This document shows, one piece after another, positions 27,901 through 41,105 of a DNA stretch of 64,000 bases (positions within the stretch are counted from its first letter, which is position 1; each line of letters begins with the position of its first letter). Under the pieces are notes generated by a model, which made no database searches, was not told the DNA's origin, and saw only the letters and a program-made list of their open reading frames with translations. Where the stretch lies: NCBI GenBank assembly GCA_949987705.1, contig OX465286.1, positions 62,001 to 126,000 of the forward strand, in the 5' to 3' direction. The position numbers were made by a program, and so were the translations under genes. Origin of the DNA: Thereva unica (lineage: Eukaryota; Arthropoda; Insecta; Diptera; Therevidae).

Positions 27901-30010
27901 GGACGCCCATTTTCTCGGGAAATACTGGTCAGCCCGGGGTGGAATTGAATTCACAGCCTCCCTGGGAGGTCCCTAACAATTTCCCATCCAAAAAAGGGCC
28001 ACTCCAGAATTTTCCCAAAACCGGAAAATTTTCAAAGGGGTACCCCTTTGGATATTTTGGTCGATTTCACGAAAGTGCTGGGATCTTAATGAATGGGGTA
28101 TCGTTGGAAAGGGCTCGCTCCCCCGAGTTCAGCGCACTTTATTTGGTCCAAAAATTCCAAGGGGTTCGGGAGTTATCCCCTCTTTTGTGATTTCCCCAAG
28201 GGGGGCTGCAGGACGCCCATTATCTCGGGAAATACTGGTCAGCCCGGGGTGGAATTGAATTCACAGCCTCCCTGAGAGGTCCCTAACAATTTCCCATCCA
28301 AAAAAGGGCCACTCCAGAATTTTCCCAAAACCGGAAAATTTTCAAAGGGGTACCCCTTTGGATATTTTTGGTCGATTTCACGAAAGTGCTGGGATCTTAA
28401 TGAATGGGGTATCGTTGGAAAGGGCTCGCTCCCCCGAGTTCAGCGCACTTGATTTGGTCCAGAAATTCCAAGGGGTTCGGGAGTTATCCCCTCTTTTGTG
28501 ATTTCCCCAAGGGGGGCTGCAGGACGCCCATTTTCTCGGGAAATACTGGTCAGCCCGGGGTGGGATTGAATTCACAGCCTCCCTGGGAGGTCCCTAACAA
28601 TTTCCCATCCAAAAAAGGGCCACTCCAGAATTTTCCCAAAACCGGAAAATTTTCAAAGGGGTTACCCCTTTGGATATTTTTGGTCGATTTCACGAAAGTG
28701 CTGGGATCTTAATGAATGGGGTATCGTTGGAAAGGGCTCGCTCCCCCGAGTTCAGCGCACTTTATTTGGTCCAGAAATTCCAAGGGGTTCGGGAGTTATC
28801 CCCTCTTTTGTGATTTCCCCAAGGGGGCTGCAGGACGCCCATTTTCTCGGGAAATACTGGTCAGCCCGGGGTGGAATTGAATTCACAGCCTCCCTGGGAG
28901 GTCCCTAACAATTTCCCATCCAAAAAAGGGCCACTCCAGAATTTTCCCAAAACCGGAAAATTTTCAAAGGGGTACCCCTTTGGATATTTTTGGTCGATTT
29001 CACGAAAGTGCTGGGATCTTAATGAATGGGGTATCGTTGGAAAGGGCTCGCTCCCCCGAGTTCAGCGCACTTGATTTGGTCCAGAAATTCCAAGGGGTTC
29101 GGGAGTTATCCCCTCTTTTGTGATTTCCCCAAGGGGGGCTGCAGGACGCCCATTTTCTCGGGAAATACTGGTCAGCCCGGGGTGGGATTGAATTCACAGC
29201 CTCCCTGGGAGGTCCCTAACAATTTCCCGTCCAAAAAAGGGCCATTCCAGAATTTTCCCAAAACCGGAAAATTTTCAAAGGGGTACCCCTTTGGATATTT
29301 TTGGTCGATTTCACGAAAGTGCTGGGATCTTAATGAATGGGGTATCGTTGGAAAGGGCTCGCTCCCCCGAGTTCAGCGCACTTGATTTGGTCCAGAAATT
29401 CCAAGGGGTTCGGGAGTTATCCCCTCTTTTGTGATTTCCCCAAGGGGGGCTGCAGAACGCCCATTATCTTGGGAAATACTGGTCAGCCCGGGGTGAAATT
29501 GAATTCACAGCCTCCCTGGGAGGTCCCTGACAATTTCCCATCCAAAAAAGGGCCACTCCAGAATTTTCCCAAAACCGGAAAATTTTCAAAGGGGTACCCC
29601 TTTGGATATTTTTGGTCGATTTCACGAAAGTGCTGGGATCTTAATGAATGGGGTATCGTTGGAAAGGGCTCGCTCCCCCGAGTTCAGCGCACTTTATTTG
29701 GTCCAAAAATTCCAAGGGGTTCGGGAGTTATCCCCTCTTTTGTGATTTCCCCAAGGGGGGCTGCAGGACGCCCATTATCTCAGGAAATACTGGTCAGCCC
29801 GGGGTGGGATTGAACTCACAGCCTCCCTGGCAGGTCCCTAACAATTTCCCATCCAAAAAAGGGCCACTCCAGAATTTTCCCAAAACCGGAAAATTTTCAA
29901 AGGGGTACCCCTTTGGATATTTTTGGTCGATTTCACGAAAGTGCTGGGATCTTAATGAATGGGGCATCGTTGGAAAGGGCTCGCTCCCCCGAGTTCAGCG
30001 CACTTGATTT
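21930..30010 (+). repeat. Tandem duplication of a 13-monomer block (about 4.04 kb)
   Basis: A series of rare variants recurs in the same order 4,042-4,044 bp apart, and 13 x 311 is 4,043. GTATCTTTGG is at 22,191 and 26,233. AAACCCGG is at 23,041 and 27,084. GGGGTTACCCC is at 24,614 and 28,658. GGGGCATCG is at 25,919 and 29,961. CATTATCTCAGG and GAACTCAC are also paired at about 25.73-25.77 and 29.77-29.81 kb. Copy one spans roughly 21,930-25,970 and copy two roughly 25,970-30,010. The breakpoints lie inside near-identical monomers and cannot be fixed more closely. A few single-base indels differ between copies (for example one C missing near 22,730 and one C missing near 24,512), so the copies have begun to diverge. 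Confidence 0.9.
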
Positions 30011-33000
30011 GGTCCAGAAATTCCAAGGGGTTCGGGAGTTATCCCCTCTTTTGTGATTTCCCCAAGGGGGGCTGCAGAACGCCCATTATCTTGGGAAATA
30101 CTGGTCAGCCCGGGGTGAAATTGAATTCACAGCCTCCCTGGGAGGTCCCTGACAATTTCCCATCCAAAAAAGGGCCACTCCAGAATTTTCCCAAAACCGG
30201 AAAATTTTCAAAGGGGTACCCCGGATATTTTTGGTCGATTTCACGAAAGTGCTGGGATCTTAATGAATGGGGTATCGTTGGAAAGGGCTCGCTCCCCCGA
30301 GTTCAGCGCACTTGATTTGGTCCAGAAATTCCAAGGGGTTCGGGAGTTATCCCCTCTTTTGTGATTTCCCCAAGGGGGGCTGCAGAACGCCCATTATCTT
30401 GGGAAATACTGGTCAGCCCGGGTGGGATTGAATTCACAGCCTCCCTGGGAGGTCCCTAACAATTTCCCATCCAAAAAAGGGCCACTCCAGAATTTTCCCA
30501 AAACCGGAAAATTTTCAAAGGGGTACCCCTTTGGATATTTTTGGTCGATTTCACGAAAGTGCTGGGATCTTAATGAATGGGGTATCGTTGGAAAGGGCTC
30601 GCTCCCCCGAGTTTAGCGCACTTTATTTGGTCCAGAAATTCCAAAGGGTTCGGGAGTTATCCCCTCTTTTGTGATTTCCCCAAGGGGGCTGCAGAACGCC
30701 CATTATCTTGGGAAATACTGGTCAGCCCGGGGTGGGATTGAATTCACAGCCTCCCTGGGAGGTCCCTAACAATTTCCCATCCAAAAAAGGGCCACTCCAG
30801 AATTTTCCCAAAACCGGAAAATTTTCAAAGGGGTACCCCTTTGGATATTTTTGGTCGATTTCACGAAAGTGCTGGGATCTTAATGAATGGGGTATCGTTG
30901 GAAAGGGCTCGCTCCCCCGAGTTCAGCGCACTTTATTTGGTCCAGAAATTCCAAGGGGTTCGGGAGTTATCCCCTCTTTTGTGATTTCCCCAAGGGGGCT
31001 GCAGAACGCCCATTATCTTGGGAAATACTGGTCAGCCCGGGGTGGGATTGAATTCACAGCCTCCCTGGGAGGTCCCTAACAATTTCCCATCCAAAAAAGG
31101 GCCACTCCAGAATTTTCCCAAAACCGGAAAATTTTCAAAGGGGTACCCCTTTGGATATTTTTGGTCGATTTCACGAAAGTGCTGGGATCTTAATGAATGG
31201 GGTATCGTTGGAAAGGGCTCGCTCCCCCGAGTTTAGCGCACTTTATTTGGTCCAGAAATTCCAAGGGGTTCGGGAGTTATCCCCTCTTTTGTGATTTCCC
31301 CAAGGGGGCTGCAGAACGCCCATTATCTTGGGAAATACTGGTCAGCCCGGGGTGGGATTGAATTCACAGCCTCCCTGGGAGGTCCCTAACAATTTCCCAT
31401 CCAAAAAAGGGCCACTCCAGAATTTTCCCAAACCGGAAAATTTTCAAAGGGGTACCCCTTTGGATATTTTTGGTCGATTTCACGAAAGGGCTGGGATCTT
31501 AATGAATGGGGTATCGTTGGAAAGGGCTCGCTCCCCCGAGTTCAGCGCACTTTATTTGGTCCAGAAATTCCAAGGGGTTCAGGAGTTATCCCCTCTTTGT
31601 GATTTCCCCAAGGGGGGCTGCAGAACGCCCATTATCTTGGGAAATACTGGTCAGCCCGGGGTGAAATTGAATTCACAGCCTCCCTGGGAGGTCCCTAACA
31701 ATTTCCCATCCAAAAAAGGGCCACTCCAGAATTTTCCCAAAACCGGAAAATTTTCAAAGGGGTACCCCTTTGGATATTTTTGGTCGATTTCACGAAAGTG
31801 CTGGGATCTTAATGAATGGGGTATCGTTGGAAAGGGCTCGCTCCCCCGAGTTCAGCGCACTTGATTTGGTCCAGAAATTCCAAGGGGTTCGGGAGTTATC
31901 CCCTCTTTTGTGATTTCCCCAAGGGGGGCTGCAGAACGCCCATTATCTTGGGAAATACTGGTCAGCCCGGGGTGAAATTGAATTCACAGCCTCCCTGGGA
32001 GGTCCCTAACAATTTCCCATCCAAAAAAGGGCCACTCCAGAATTTTCCCAAAACCGGAAAATTTTCAAAGGGGTACCCCTTTGGATATTTTTGGTCGATT
32101 TCACGAAAGTGCTGGGATCTTAATGAATGGGGTATCGTTGGAAAGGGCTCGCTCCCCCGAGTTTAGCGCACTTTATTTGGTCCAGAAATTCCAAGGGGTT
32201 CGGGAGTTATCCCCTCTTTTGTGATTTCCCCAAGGGGGGCTGCAGAACGCCCATTATCTTGGGAAATACTGGTCAGCCCGGGTGGGATTGAATTCACAGC
32301 CTCCCTGGGAGGTCCCTAACAATTTCCCATCCAAAAAAGGGCCACTCCAGAATTTTCCCAAAACCGGAAAATTTTCAAAGGGGTACCCCTTTGGATATTT
32401 TTGGTCGATTTCACGAAAGTGCTGGGATCTTAATGAATGGGGTATCGTTGGAAAGGGCTCGCTCCCCCGAGTTCAGCGCACTTGATTTGGTCCAGAAATT
32501 CCAAGGGGTTCGGGAGTTATCCCCTCTTTTGTGATTTCCCCAAGGGGGGCTGCAGAACGCCCATTATCTTGGGAAATACTGGTCAGCCCGGGGTGAAATT
32601 GAATTCACAGCCTCCTTGGGAGGTCCCTAACAATTTCCTATCCAAAAAAGGGCCACTCCAGAATTTTCCCAAAACCGGAAAATTTTCAAGGGGTACCCCT
32701 TTGGATATTTTTGGTCGATTTCACGAAAGTGCTGGGATCTTAATGAATGGGGTATCGTTGGAAAGGGCTCGCTCCCCCGAGTTCAGCGCACTTGATTTGG
32801 TCCAGAAATTCCAAGGGGTTCGGGAGTTATCCCCTCTTTTGTGATTTCCCCAAGGGGGGCTGCAGAACGCCCATTATCTTGGGAAATACTGGTCAGCCCG
32901 GGGTGAAATTGAATTCACAGCCTCCCTGGGAGGTCCCTAACAATTTCCTATCCAAAAAAGGGCCACTCCAGAATTTTCCCAAAACCGGAAAATTTTCAAA

Positions 33001-36000
33001 GGGGTACCCCTTTGGATATTTTTGGTCGATTTCACGAAAGTGCTGGGATCTTAATGAATGGGGTATCGTTGGAAAGGGCTCGCTCCCCCGAGTTCAGCGC
33101 ACTTGATTTGGTCCAGAAATTCCAAGGGGTTCGGGAGTTATCCCCTCTTTTGTGATTTCCCCAAGGGGGGCTGCAGAACGCCCATTATCTTGGGAAATAC
33201 TGGTCAGCCCGGGGTGGGATTGAATTCACAGCCTCCCTGGGAGGTCCCTAACAATTTCCCATCCAAAAAAGGGCCACTCCAGAATTTTCCCAAAACCGGA
33301 AAATTTTCAAAGGGGTACCCCGGATATTTTTGGTCGATTTCACGAAAGTGCTGGGATCTTAATGAATGGGGTATCGTTGGAAAGGGCTCGCTCCCCCGAG
33401 TTCAGCGCACTTGATTTGGTCCAGAAATTCCAAGGGGTTCGGGAGTTATCCCCTCTTTTGTGATTTCCCCAAGGGGGGCTGCAGGACGCCCATTATCTCG
33501 GGAAATACTGGTCAGCCCGGGGTGGGATTGAATTCACAGCCTCCCTGGGAGGTCCCTAACAATTTCCCATCCAAAAAAGGGCCACTCCAGAATTTTCCCA
33601 AAACCGGAAAATTTTCAAAGGGGTACCCCTTTGGATATTTTTGGTCGATTTCACGAAAGTGCTGGGATCTTAATGAATGGGGTATCGTTGGAAAGGGCTC
33701 GCTCCCCCGAGTTCAGCGCACTTGATTTGGTCCAGAAATTCCAAGGGGTTCGGGAGTTATCCCCTCTTTTGTGATTTCCCAAGGGGGGCTGCAGAACGCC
33801 CATTATCTTGGGAAATACTGGTCAGCCCGGGGTGAAATTGAATTCACAGCCTCCCTGGGAGGTCCCTAACAATTTCCTATCCAAAAAAGGGCCACTCCAG
33901 AATTTTCCCAAAACCGGAAAATTTTCAAAGGGGTACCCCTTTGGATATTTTTGGTCGATTTCACGAAAGTGCTGGGATCTTAATGAATGGGGTATCGTTG
34001 AAAGGCTCGCTCCCCCGAGTTTAGCGCACTTTATTTGGTCCAGAAATTCCAAGGGGTTCGGGAGTTATCCCCTCTTTTGTGATTTCCCCAAGGGGGGCTG
34101 CAGAACGCCCATTATCTTGGGAAATACTGGTCAGCCCGGGTGGGATTGAATTCACAGCCTCCCTGGGAGGTCCCTAACAATTTCCCATCCAAAAAAGGGC
34201 CACTCCAGAATTTTCCCAAAACCGGAAAATTTTCAAAGGGGTACCCCTTTGGATATTTTTGGTCGATTTCACGAAAGTGCTGGGATCTTAATGAATGGGG
34301 TATCGTTGGAAAGGGCTCGCTCCCCGAGTTTAGCGCACTTTATTTGGTCCAGAAATTCCAAGGGGTTCGGGAGTTATCCCCTCTTTTGTGATTTCCCCAA
34401 GGGGGGCTGCAGAACGCCCATTATCTTGGGAAATACTGGTCAGCCCGGGGTGAAATTGAATTCACAGCCTCCCTGGGAGGTCCCTAACAATTTCCTATCC
34501 AAAAAAGGGCCACTCCAAAATTTTCCCAAAACCGGAAAATTTTCAAAGGGGTACCCCTTTGGATATTTTGGTCGATTTCACGAAAGTGCTGGGATCTTAA
34601 TGAATGGGGTATCGTTGGAAAGGGCTCGCTCCCCCGAGTTCAGCGCACTTGATTTGGTCCAGAAATTCCAAGGGGTTCGGGAGTTATCCCCTCTTTTGTG
34701 ATTTCCCCAAGGGGGGCTGCAGAACGCCCATTATCTTGGGAAATACTGGTCAGCCCGGAGTGAAATTGAATTCACAGCCTCCCTGGGAGGTCCCTAACAA
34801 TTTCCTATCCAAAAAAGGGCCACTCCAGAATTTTCCCAAACCGGAAAATTTTCAAAGGGGTACCCCTTTGGATATTTTTGGTCGATTTCACGAAAGTGCT
34901 GGGATCTTAATGAATGGGGTATCGTTGGAAAGGGCTCGCTCCCCCGAGTTCAGCGCACTTGATTTGGTCCAGAAATTCCAAGGGGTTCGGGAGTTATCCC
35001 CTCTTTTGTGATTTCCCCAAGGGGGGCTGCAGAACGCCCATTATCTTGGGAAATACTGGTCAGCCCGGGGTGAAATTGAATTCACAGCCTCCCTGGGAGG
35101 TCCCTAACAATTTCCTATCCAAAAAAGGGCCACTCCAGAATTTTCCCAAAACCGGAAAATTTTCAAAGGGGTACCCCTTTGGATATTTTTGGTCGATTTC
35201 ACGAAAGTGCTGGGATCTTAATGAATGGGGTATCGTTGGAAAGGGCTCGCTCCCCGAGTTCAGCGCACTTGATTTGGTCCAGAAATTCCAAGGGGTTCGG
35301 GAGTTATCCCCTCTTTTGTGATTTCCCCAAGGGGGGCTGCAGAACGCCCATTATCTTGGGAAATACTGGTCAGCCCGGGGTGGGATTGAATTCACAGCCT
35401 CCCTGGGAGGTCCCTAACAATTTCCCATCAAAAAAGGGCCACTCCAGAATTTTCCCAAAACCGGAAAATTTTCAAAGGGGTACCCCGGATATTTTTGGTC
35501 GATTTCACGAAAGTGCTGGGATCTTAATGAATGGGGTATCGTTGGAAAGGGCTCGCTCCCCCGAGTTCAGCGCACTTGATTTGGTCCAGAAATTCCAAGG
35601 GGTTCGGGAGTTATCCCCTCTTTTGTGATTTCCCCAAGGGGGGCTGCAGAACGCCCATTATCTTGGGAAATACTGGTCAGCCCGGGGTGAAATTGAATTC
35701 ACAGCCTCCCTGGGAGGTCCCTAACAATTTCCTATCCAAAAAAGGGCCACTCCAGAATTTTCCCAAAACCGGAAAATTTTCAAAGGGGTACCCCTTTGGA
35801 TATTTTTGGTCGATTTCACGAAAGTGCTGGGATCTTAATGAATGGGGTATCGTTGAAAGGGCTCGCTCCCCCGAGTTCAGCGCACTTGATTTGGTCCAGA
35901 AATTCCAAGGGGTTCGGGAGTTATCCCCTCTTTTGTGATTTCCCCAAGGGGGGCTGCAGAACGCCCATTATCTTGGGAAATACTGGTCAGCCCGGGGTGA

Positions 36001-37949
36001 AATTGAATTCACAGCCTCCCTGGGAGGTCCCTAACAATTTCCTATCCAAAAAAGGGCCACTCCAGAATTTTCCCAAAACCGGAAAATTTTCAAAGGGGTA
36101 CCCCTTTGGATATTTTTGGTCGATTTCACGAAAGTGCTGGGATCTTAATGAATGGGGTATCGTTGGAAAGGGCTCGCTCCCCCGAGTTCAGCGCACTTGA
36201 TTTGGTCCAGAAATTCCAAGGGGTTCGGGAGTTATCCCCTCTTTTGTGATTTCCCCAAGGGGGGCTGCAGAACGCCCATTATCTTGGGAAATACTGGTCA
36301 GCCCGGAGTGAAATTGAATTCACAGCCTCCCTGGGAGGTCCCTAACAATTTCCTATCCAAAAAAGGGCCACTCCAGAATTTTCCCAAAACCGGAAAATTT
36401 TCAAAGGGGTACCCCTTTGGATATTTTTGGTCGATTTCACGAAAGTGCTGGGATCTTAATGAATGGGGTATCGTTGGAAAGGGCTCGCTCCCCCGAGTTC
36501 AGCGCACTTGATTTGGTCCAGAAATTCCAAGGGGTTCGGGAGTTATCCCCTCTTTTGTGATTTCCCCAAGGGGGGCTGCAGAACGCCCATTATCTTGGGA
36601 AATACTGGTCAGCCCGGGGTGAAATTGAATTCACAGCCTCCCTGGGAGGTCCCTAACAATTTCCTATCCAAAAAAGGGCCACTCCAGAATTTTCCCAAAA
36701 CCGGAAAATTTTCAAAGGGGTACCCCTTTGGATATTTTTGGTCGATTTCACGAAAGTGCTGGGATCTTAATGAATGGGGTATCGTTGGAAAGGGCTCGCT
36801 CCCCCGAGTTCAGCGCACTTGATTTGGTCCAGAAATTCCAAGGGGTTCGGGAGTTATCCCCTCTTTTGTGATTTCCCCAAGGGGGGCTGCAGAACGCCCA
36901 TTATCTTGGGAAATACTGGTCAGCCCGGGGTGGGATTGAATTCACAGCCTCCCTGGGAGGTCCCTAACAATTTCCCATCCAAAAAAGGGCCACTCCAGAA
37001 TTTTCCCAAAACCGGAAAATTTTCAAAGGGGTACCCCGGATATTTTTGGTCGATTTCACGAAAGTGCTGGGATCTTAATGAATGGGGTATCGTTGGAAAG
37101 GGCTCGCTCCCCCGAGTTCAGCGCACTTGATTTGGTCCAGAAATTCCAAGGGGTTCGGGAGTTATCCCCTCTTTTGTGATTTCCCCAAGGGGGGCTGCAG
37201 AACGCCCATTATCTTGGGAAATACTGGTCAGCCCGGGGTGAAATTGAATTCACAGCCTCCCTGGGAGGTCCCTAACAATTTCCTATCCAAAAAAGGGCCA
37301 CTCCAGAATTTTCCCAAAACCGGAAAATTTTCAAAGGGGTACCCCTTTGGATATTTTTGGTCGATTTCACGAAAGTGCTGGGATCTTAATGAATGGGGTA
37401 TCGTTGGAAAGGGCTCGCTCCCCCGAGTTCAGCGCACTTGATTTGGTCCAGAAATTCCAAGGGGTTCGGGAGTTATCCCCTCTTTTGTGATTTCCCCAAG
37501 GGGGGCTGCAGAACGCCCATTATCTTGGGAAATACTGGTCAGCCCGGGGTGAAATTGAATTCACAGCCTCCCTGGGAGGTCCCTAACAATTTCCTATCCA
37601 AAAAAGGGCCACTCCAGAATTTTCCCAAAACCGGAAAATTTTCAAAGGGGTACCCCTTTGGATATTTTTGGTCGATTTCACGAAAGTGCTGGGATCTTAA
37701 TGAATGGGGTATCGTTGGAAAGGGCTCGCTCCCCCGAGTTCAGCGCACTTTATTTGGTCCAAAAATTCCAAGGGGTTCGGGAGTTATCCCCTCTTTTGTG
37801 ATTTCCCCAAGGGGGGCTGCAGGACGCCCATTATCTCGGGAAATACTGGTCAGCCCGGGGTGGGATTGAATTCACAGCCTCCCTGGGAGGTCCCTAACAA
37901 TTTCCCATCCAAAAAAGGGCCACTCCAGAATTTTCCCAAAACCGGAAAA

Positions 37950-39190
37950 TTTTCAAAAGGGTACCCCTTTGGATATTTTTGGTCGATTTCACGAAAGTGC
38001 TGGGATCTTAATGAATGGGGTATCGTTGGAAAGGGCTCGCTCCCCCGAGTTTAGCGCACTTTATTTGGTCCAGAAATTCCAAGGGGTTCGGGAGTTATCC
38101 CCTCTTTTGTGATTTCCCCAAGGGGGGCTGCAGAACGCCCATTATCTTGGGAAATACTGGTCAGCCCGGGGTGGGATTGAATTCACAGCCTCCCTGGGAG
38201 GTCCCTAACAATTTCCCATCCAAAAAAGGGCCACTCCAGAATTTTCCCAAAACCGGAAAATTTTCAAAGGGGTACCCCTTTGGATATTTTCGGTCGATTT
38301 CACGAAAGTGCTGGGATCTTAATGAATGGGGTATCGTTGGAAAGGGCTCGCTCCCCCGAGTTCAGCGCACTTGATTTGGTCCAGAAATTCCAAGGGGTTC
38401 GGGAGTTATCCCCTCTTTTGTGATTTCCCCAAGGGGGGCTGCAGAACGCCCATTATCTCGGGAAATACTGGTCAGCCCGGGGTGGGATTGAATTCACAGC
38501 CTCCCTGGGAGGTCCCTAACAATTTCCCATCCAAAAAAGGGCCACTCCAGAATTTTCCCAAAACCGGAAAATTTTCAAAAGGGTACCCCTTTGGATATTT
38601 TTGGTCGATTTCACGAAAGTGCTGGGATCTTAATGAATGGGGTATCGTTGGAAAGGGCTCGCTCCCCCGAGTTTAGCGCACTTTATTTGGTCCAGAAATT
38701 CCAAGGGGTTCGGGAGTTATCCCCTCTTTTGTGATTTCCCCAAGGGGGGCTGCAGAACGCCCATTATCTTGGGAAATACTGGTCAGCCCGGGGTGGGATT
38801 GAATTCACAGCCTCCCTGGGAGGTCCCTAACAATTTCCCATCCAAAAAAGGGCCACTCCAGAATTTTCCCAAAACCGGAAAATTTTCAAAGGGGTACCCC
38901 TTTGGATATTTTCGGTCGATTTCACGAAAGTGCTGGGATCTTAATGAATGGGGTATCGTTGGAAAGGGCTCGCTCCCCCGAGTTCAGCGCACTTGATTTG
39001 GTCCAGAAATTCCAAGGGGTTCGGGAGTTATCCCCTCTTTTGTGATTTCCCCAAGGGGGGCTGCAGAACGCCCATTATCTTGGGAAATACTGGTCAGCCC
39101 GGGGTGAAATTGAATTCACAGCCTCCCTGGGAGGTCCCTAACAATTTCCTATCCAAAAAAGGGCCACTCCAGAATTTTCCCAAAACCGGA
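37950..39190 (+). repeat. Duplicated 622-bp dimer within the satellite
   Basis: Three rare variants recur exactly two monomers apart: CAAAAGGGTACCCC (37,954 and 38,576), GAGTTTAGCGCAC (about 38,047 and 38,669) and ATTTTCGGTCG (about 38,287 and 38,909). The spacing of 622 bp shows a recent two-monomer tandem duplication. Exact ends are uncertain because the flanking monomers are almost identical. Confidence 0.85.
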
Positions 39191-40813
39191 AAATTTTCAA
39201 AGGGGTACCCCTTTGGATATTTTTGGTCGATTTCACGAAAGTGCTGGGATCTTAATGAATGGGGTATCGTTGGAAAGGGCTCGCTCCCCCGAGTTCAGCG
39301 CACTTGATTTGGTCCAGAAATTCCAAGGGGTTCGGGAGTTATCCCCTCTTTTGTGATTTCCCCAAGGGGGGCTGCAGGACGCCCATTATCTTGGGAAATA
39401 CTGGTCAGCCCGGGGTGAAATTGAATTCACAGCCTCCCTGGGAGGTCCCTAACAATTTCCCATCCAAAAAAGGGCCACTCCAGAATTTTCCCAAAACCGG
39501 AAAATTTTCAAAGGGGTACCCCTTTGGATATTTTTGGTCGATTTCACGAAAGTACTGGGATCTTAATGAATGGGGTATCGTTGGAAAGGGCTCGCTCTCC
39601 CGAGTTCAGCGCACTTTATTTGGTCCAGAAATTCCAAGGGGTTCGGGAGTTATCCCCTCTTTTGTGATTTCCCCAAGGGGGGCTGCAGAACGCCCATTAT
39701 CTTGGGAAATACTGGTCAGCCCGGGGTGAAATTGAATTCACAGCCTCCCTGGGAGGTCCCTAACAATTTCCTATCCAAAAAAGGGCCACTCCAGAATTTT
39801 CCCAAAACCGGAAAATTTTCAAAGGGGTACCCCTTTGGATATTTTTGGTCGATTTCACGAAAGTGCTGGAATCTTAATGAATGGGGTATCGTTGGAAAGG
39901 GCTCGCTCCCCCGAGTTCAGCGCACTTTATTTGGTCCAAAAATTCCAAGGGGTTCGGGAGTTATCCCCTCTTTTGTGATTTCCCCAAGGGGGGCTGCAGG
40001 ACGCCCATTATCTCGGGAAATACTGGTCAGCCCGGGGTGGGATTGAATTCACAGCCTCCCTGGGAGGTCCCTAACAATTTCCCATCCAAAAAAGGGCCAC
40101 TCCAGAATTTTCCCAAAACCGGAAAATTTTCAAAGGGGTACCCCTTTGGATATTTTTGGTCGATTTCACGAAAGTGCTGGGATCTTAATGAATGGGGTAT
40201 CGGTGGAAAGGGCTCGCTCCCCCGAGTTCAGCGCACTTGATTTGGTCCAGAAATTCCAAGGGGTTCGGGAGTTATCCCCTCTTTTGTGATTTCCCCAAGG
40301 GGGGCTGCAGAACGCCCATTATCTTGGGAAATACTGGTCAGCCCGGGGTGAAATTGAATTCACAGCCTCCCTGGGAGGTCCCTAACAATTTCCCATCCAA
40401 AAAAGGGCCACTCCAGAATTTTCCCAAAACCGGAAAATTTTCAAAGGGGTACCCCTTTGGATATTTTTGGTCGATTTCACGAAAGTGCTGGGAGCTTAAT
40501 GAATGGGGTATCGTTGGAAAGGGCTCGCTCCCCCGAGTTCAGCGCACTTTATTTGGTCCAAAAATTCCAAGGGGTTCGGGAGTTATCCCCTCTTTTGTGA
40601 TTTCCCCAAGGGGGGCTGCAGGACGCCCATTATCTCGGGAAATACTGGTCAGCCCGAGGTGGAATTGAATTCACAGCCTCCCTGAGAGGTCCCTAACAAT
40701 TTCCCATCCAAAAAAGGGCCACTCCAGAATTTTCCCAAAACCGGAAAATTTTCAAAGGGGTACCCCTTTGGATATTTTTGGTCGATTTCACGAAAGTGCT
40801 GGGATCTTAATGA

Positions 40814-41105
40814 ATGGGGTATCGGTGGAAAGGGCTCGCTCCCCCGAGTTCAAAAATTCCAAGGGGTTCGGGAGTTATCCCCTCTTTTGTGATTTCCCCA
40901 AGGGGGGCTGCAGGACGCCCATTATCTCGGGAAATACTGGTCAGCCCGGGGTGGGATTGAATTCACAGCCTCCCTGGGAGGTCCCTAACAATTTCCCATC
41001 CAAAAAAGGGCCACTCCAGAATTTTCCCAAAACCGGAAAATTTTCAAAGGGGTACCCCTTTGGATATTTTTGGTCGATTTCACGAAAGTGCTGGGATCTT
41101 AATGA
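40814..41105 (+). repeat. Shortened satellite monomer with a 19-bp deletion
   Basis: This monomer is 292 bp long. Compared with its neighbours, 19 bp are missing after GAGTTCA at about 40,851, which removes the CGCACTTTATTTGGTCC stretch. It is the largest indel seen in the array and appears only once. It shares the GGTATCGGTGG variant with the monomers starting at 40,192 and 41,106. Confidence 0.9.
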
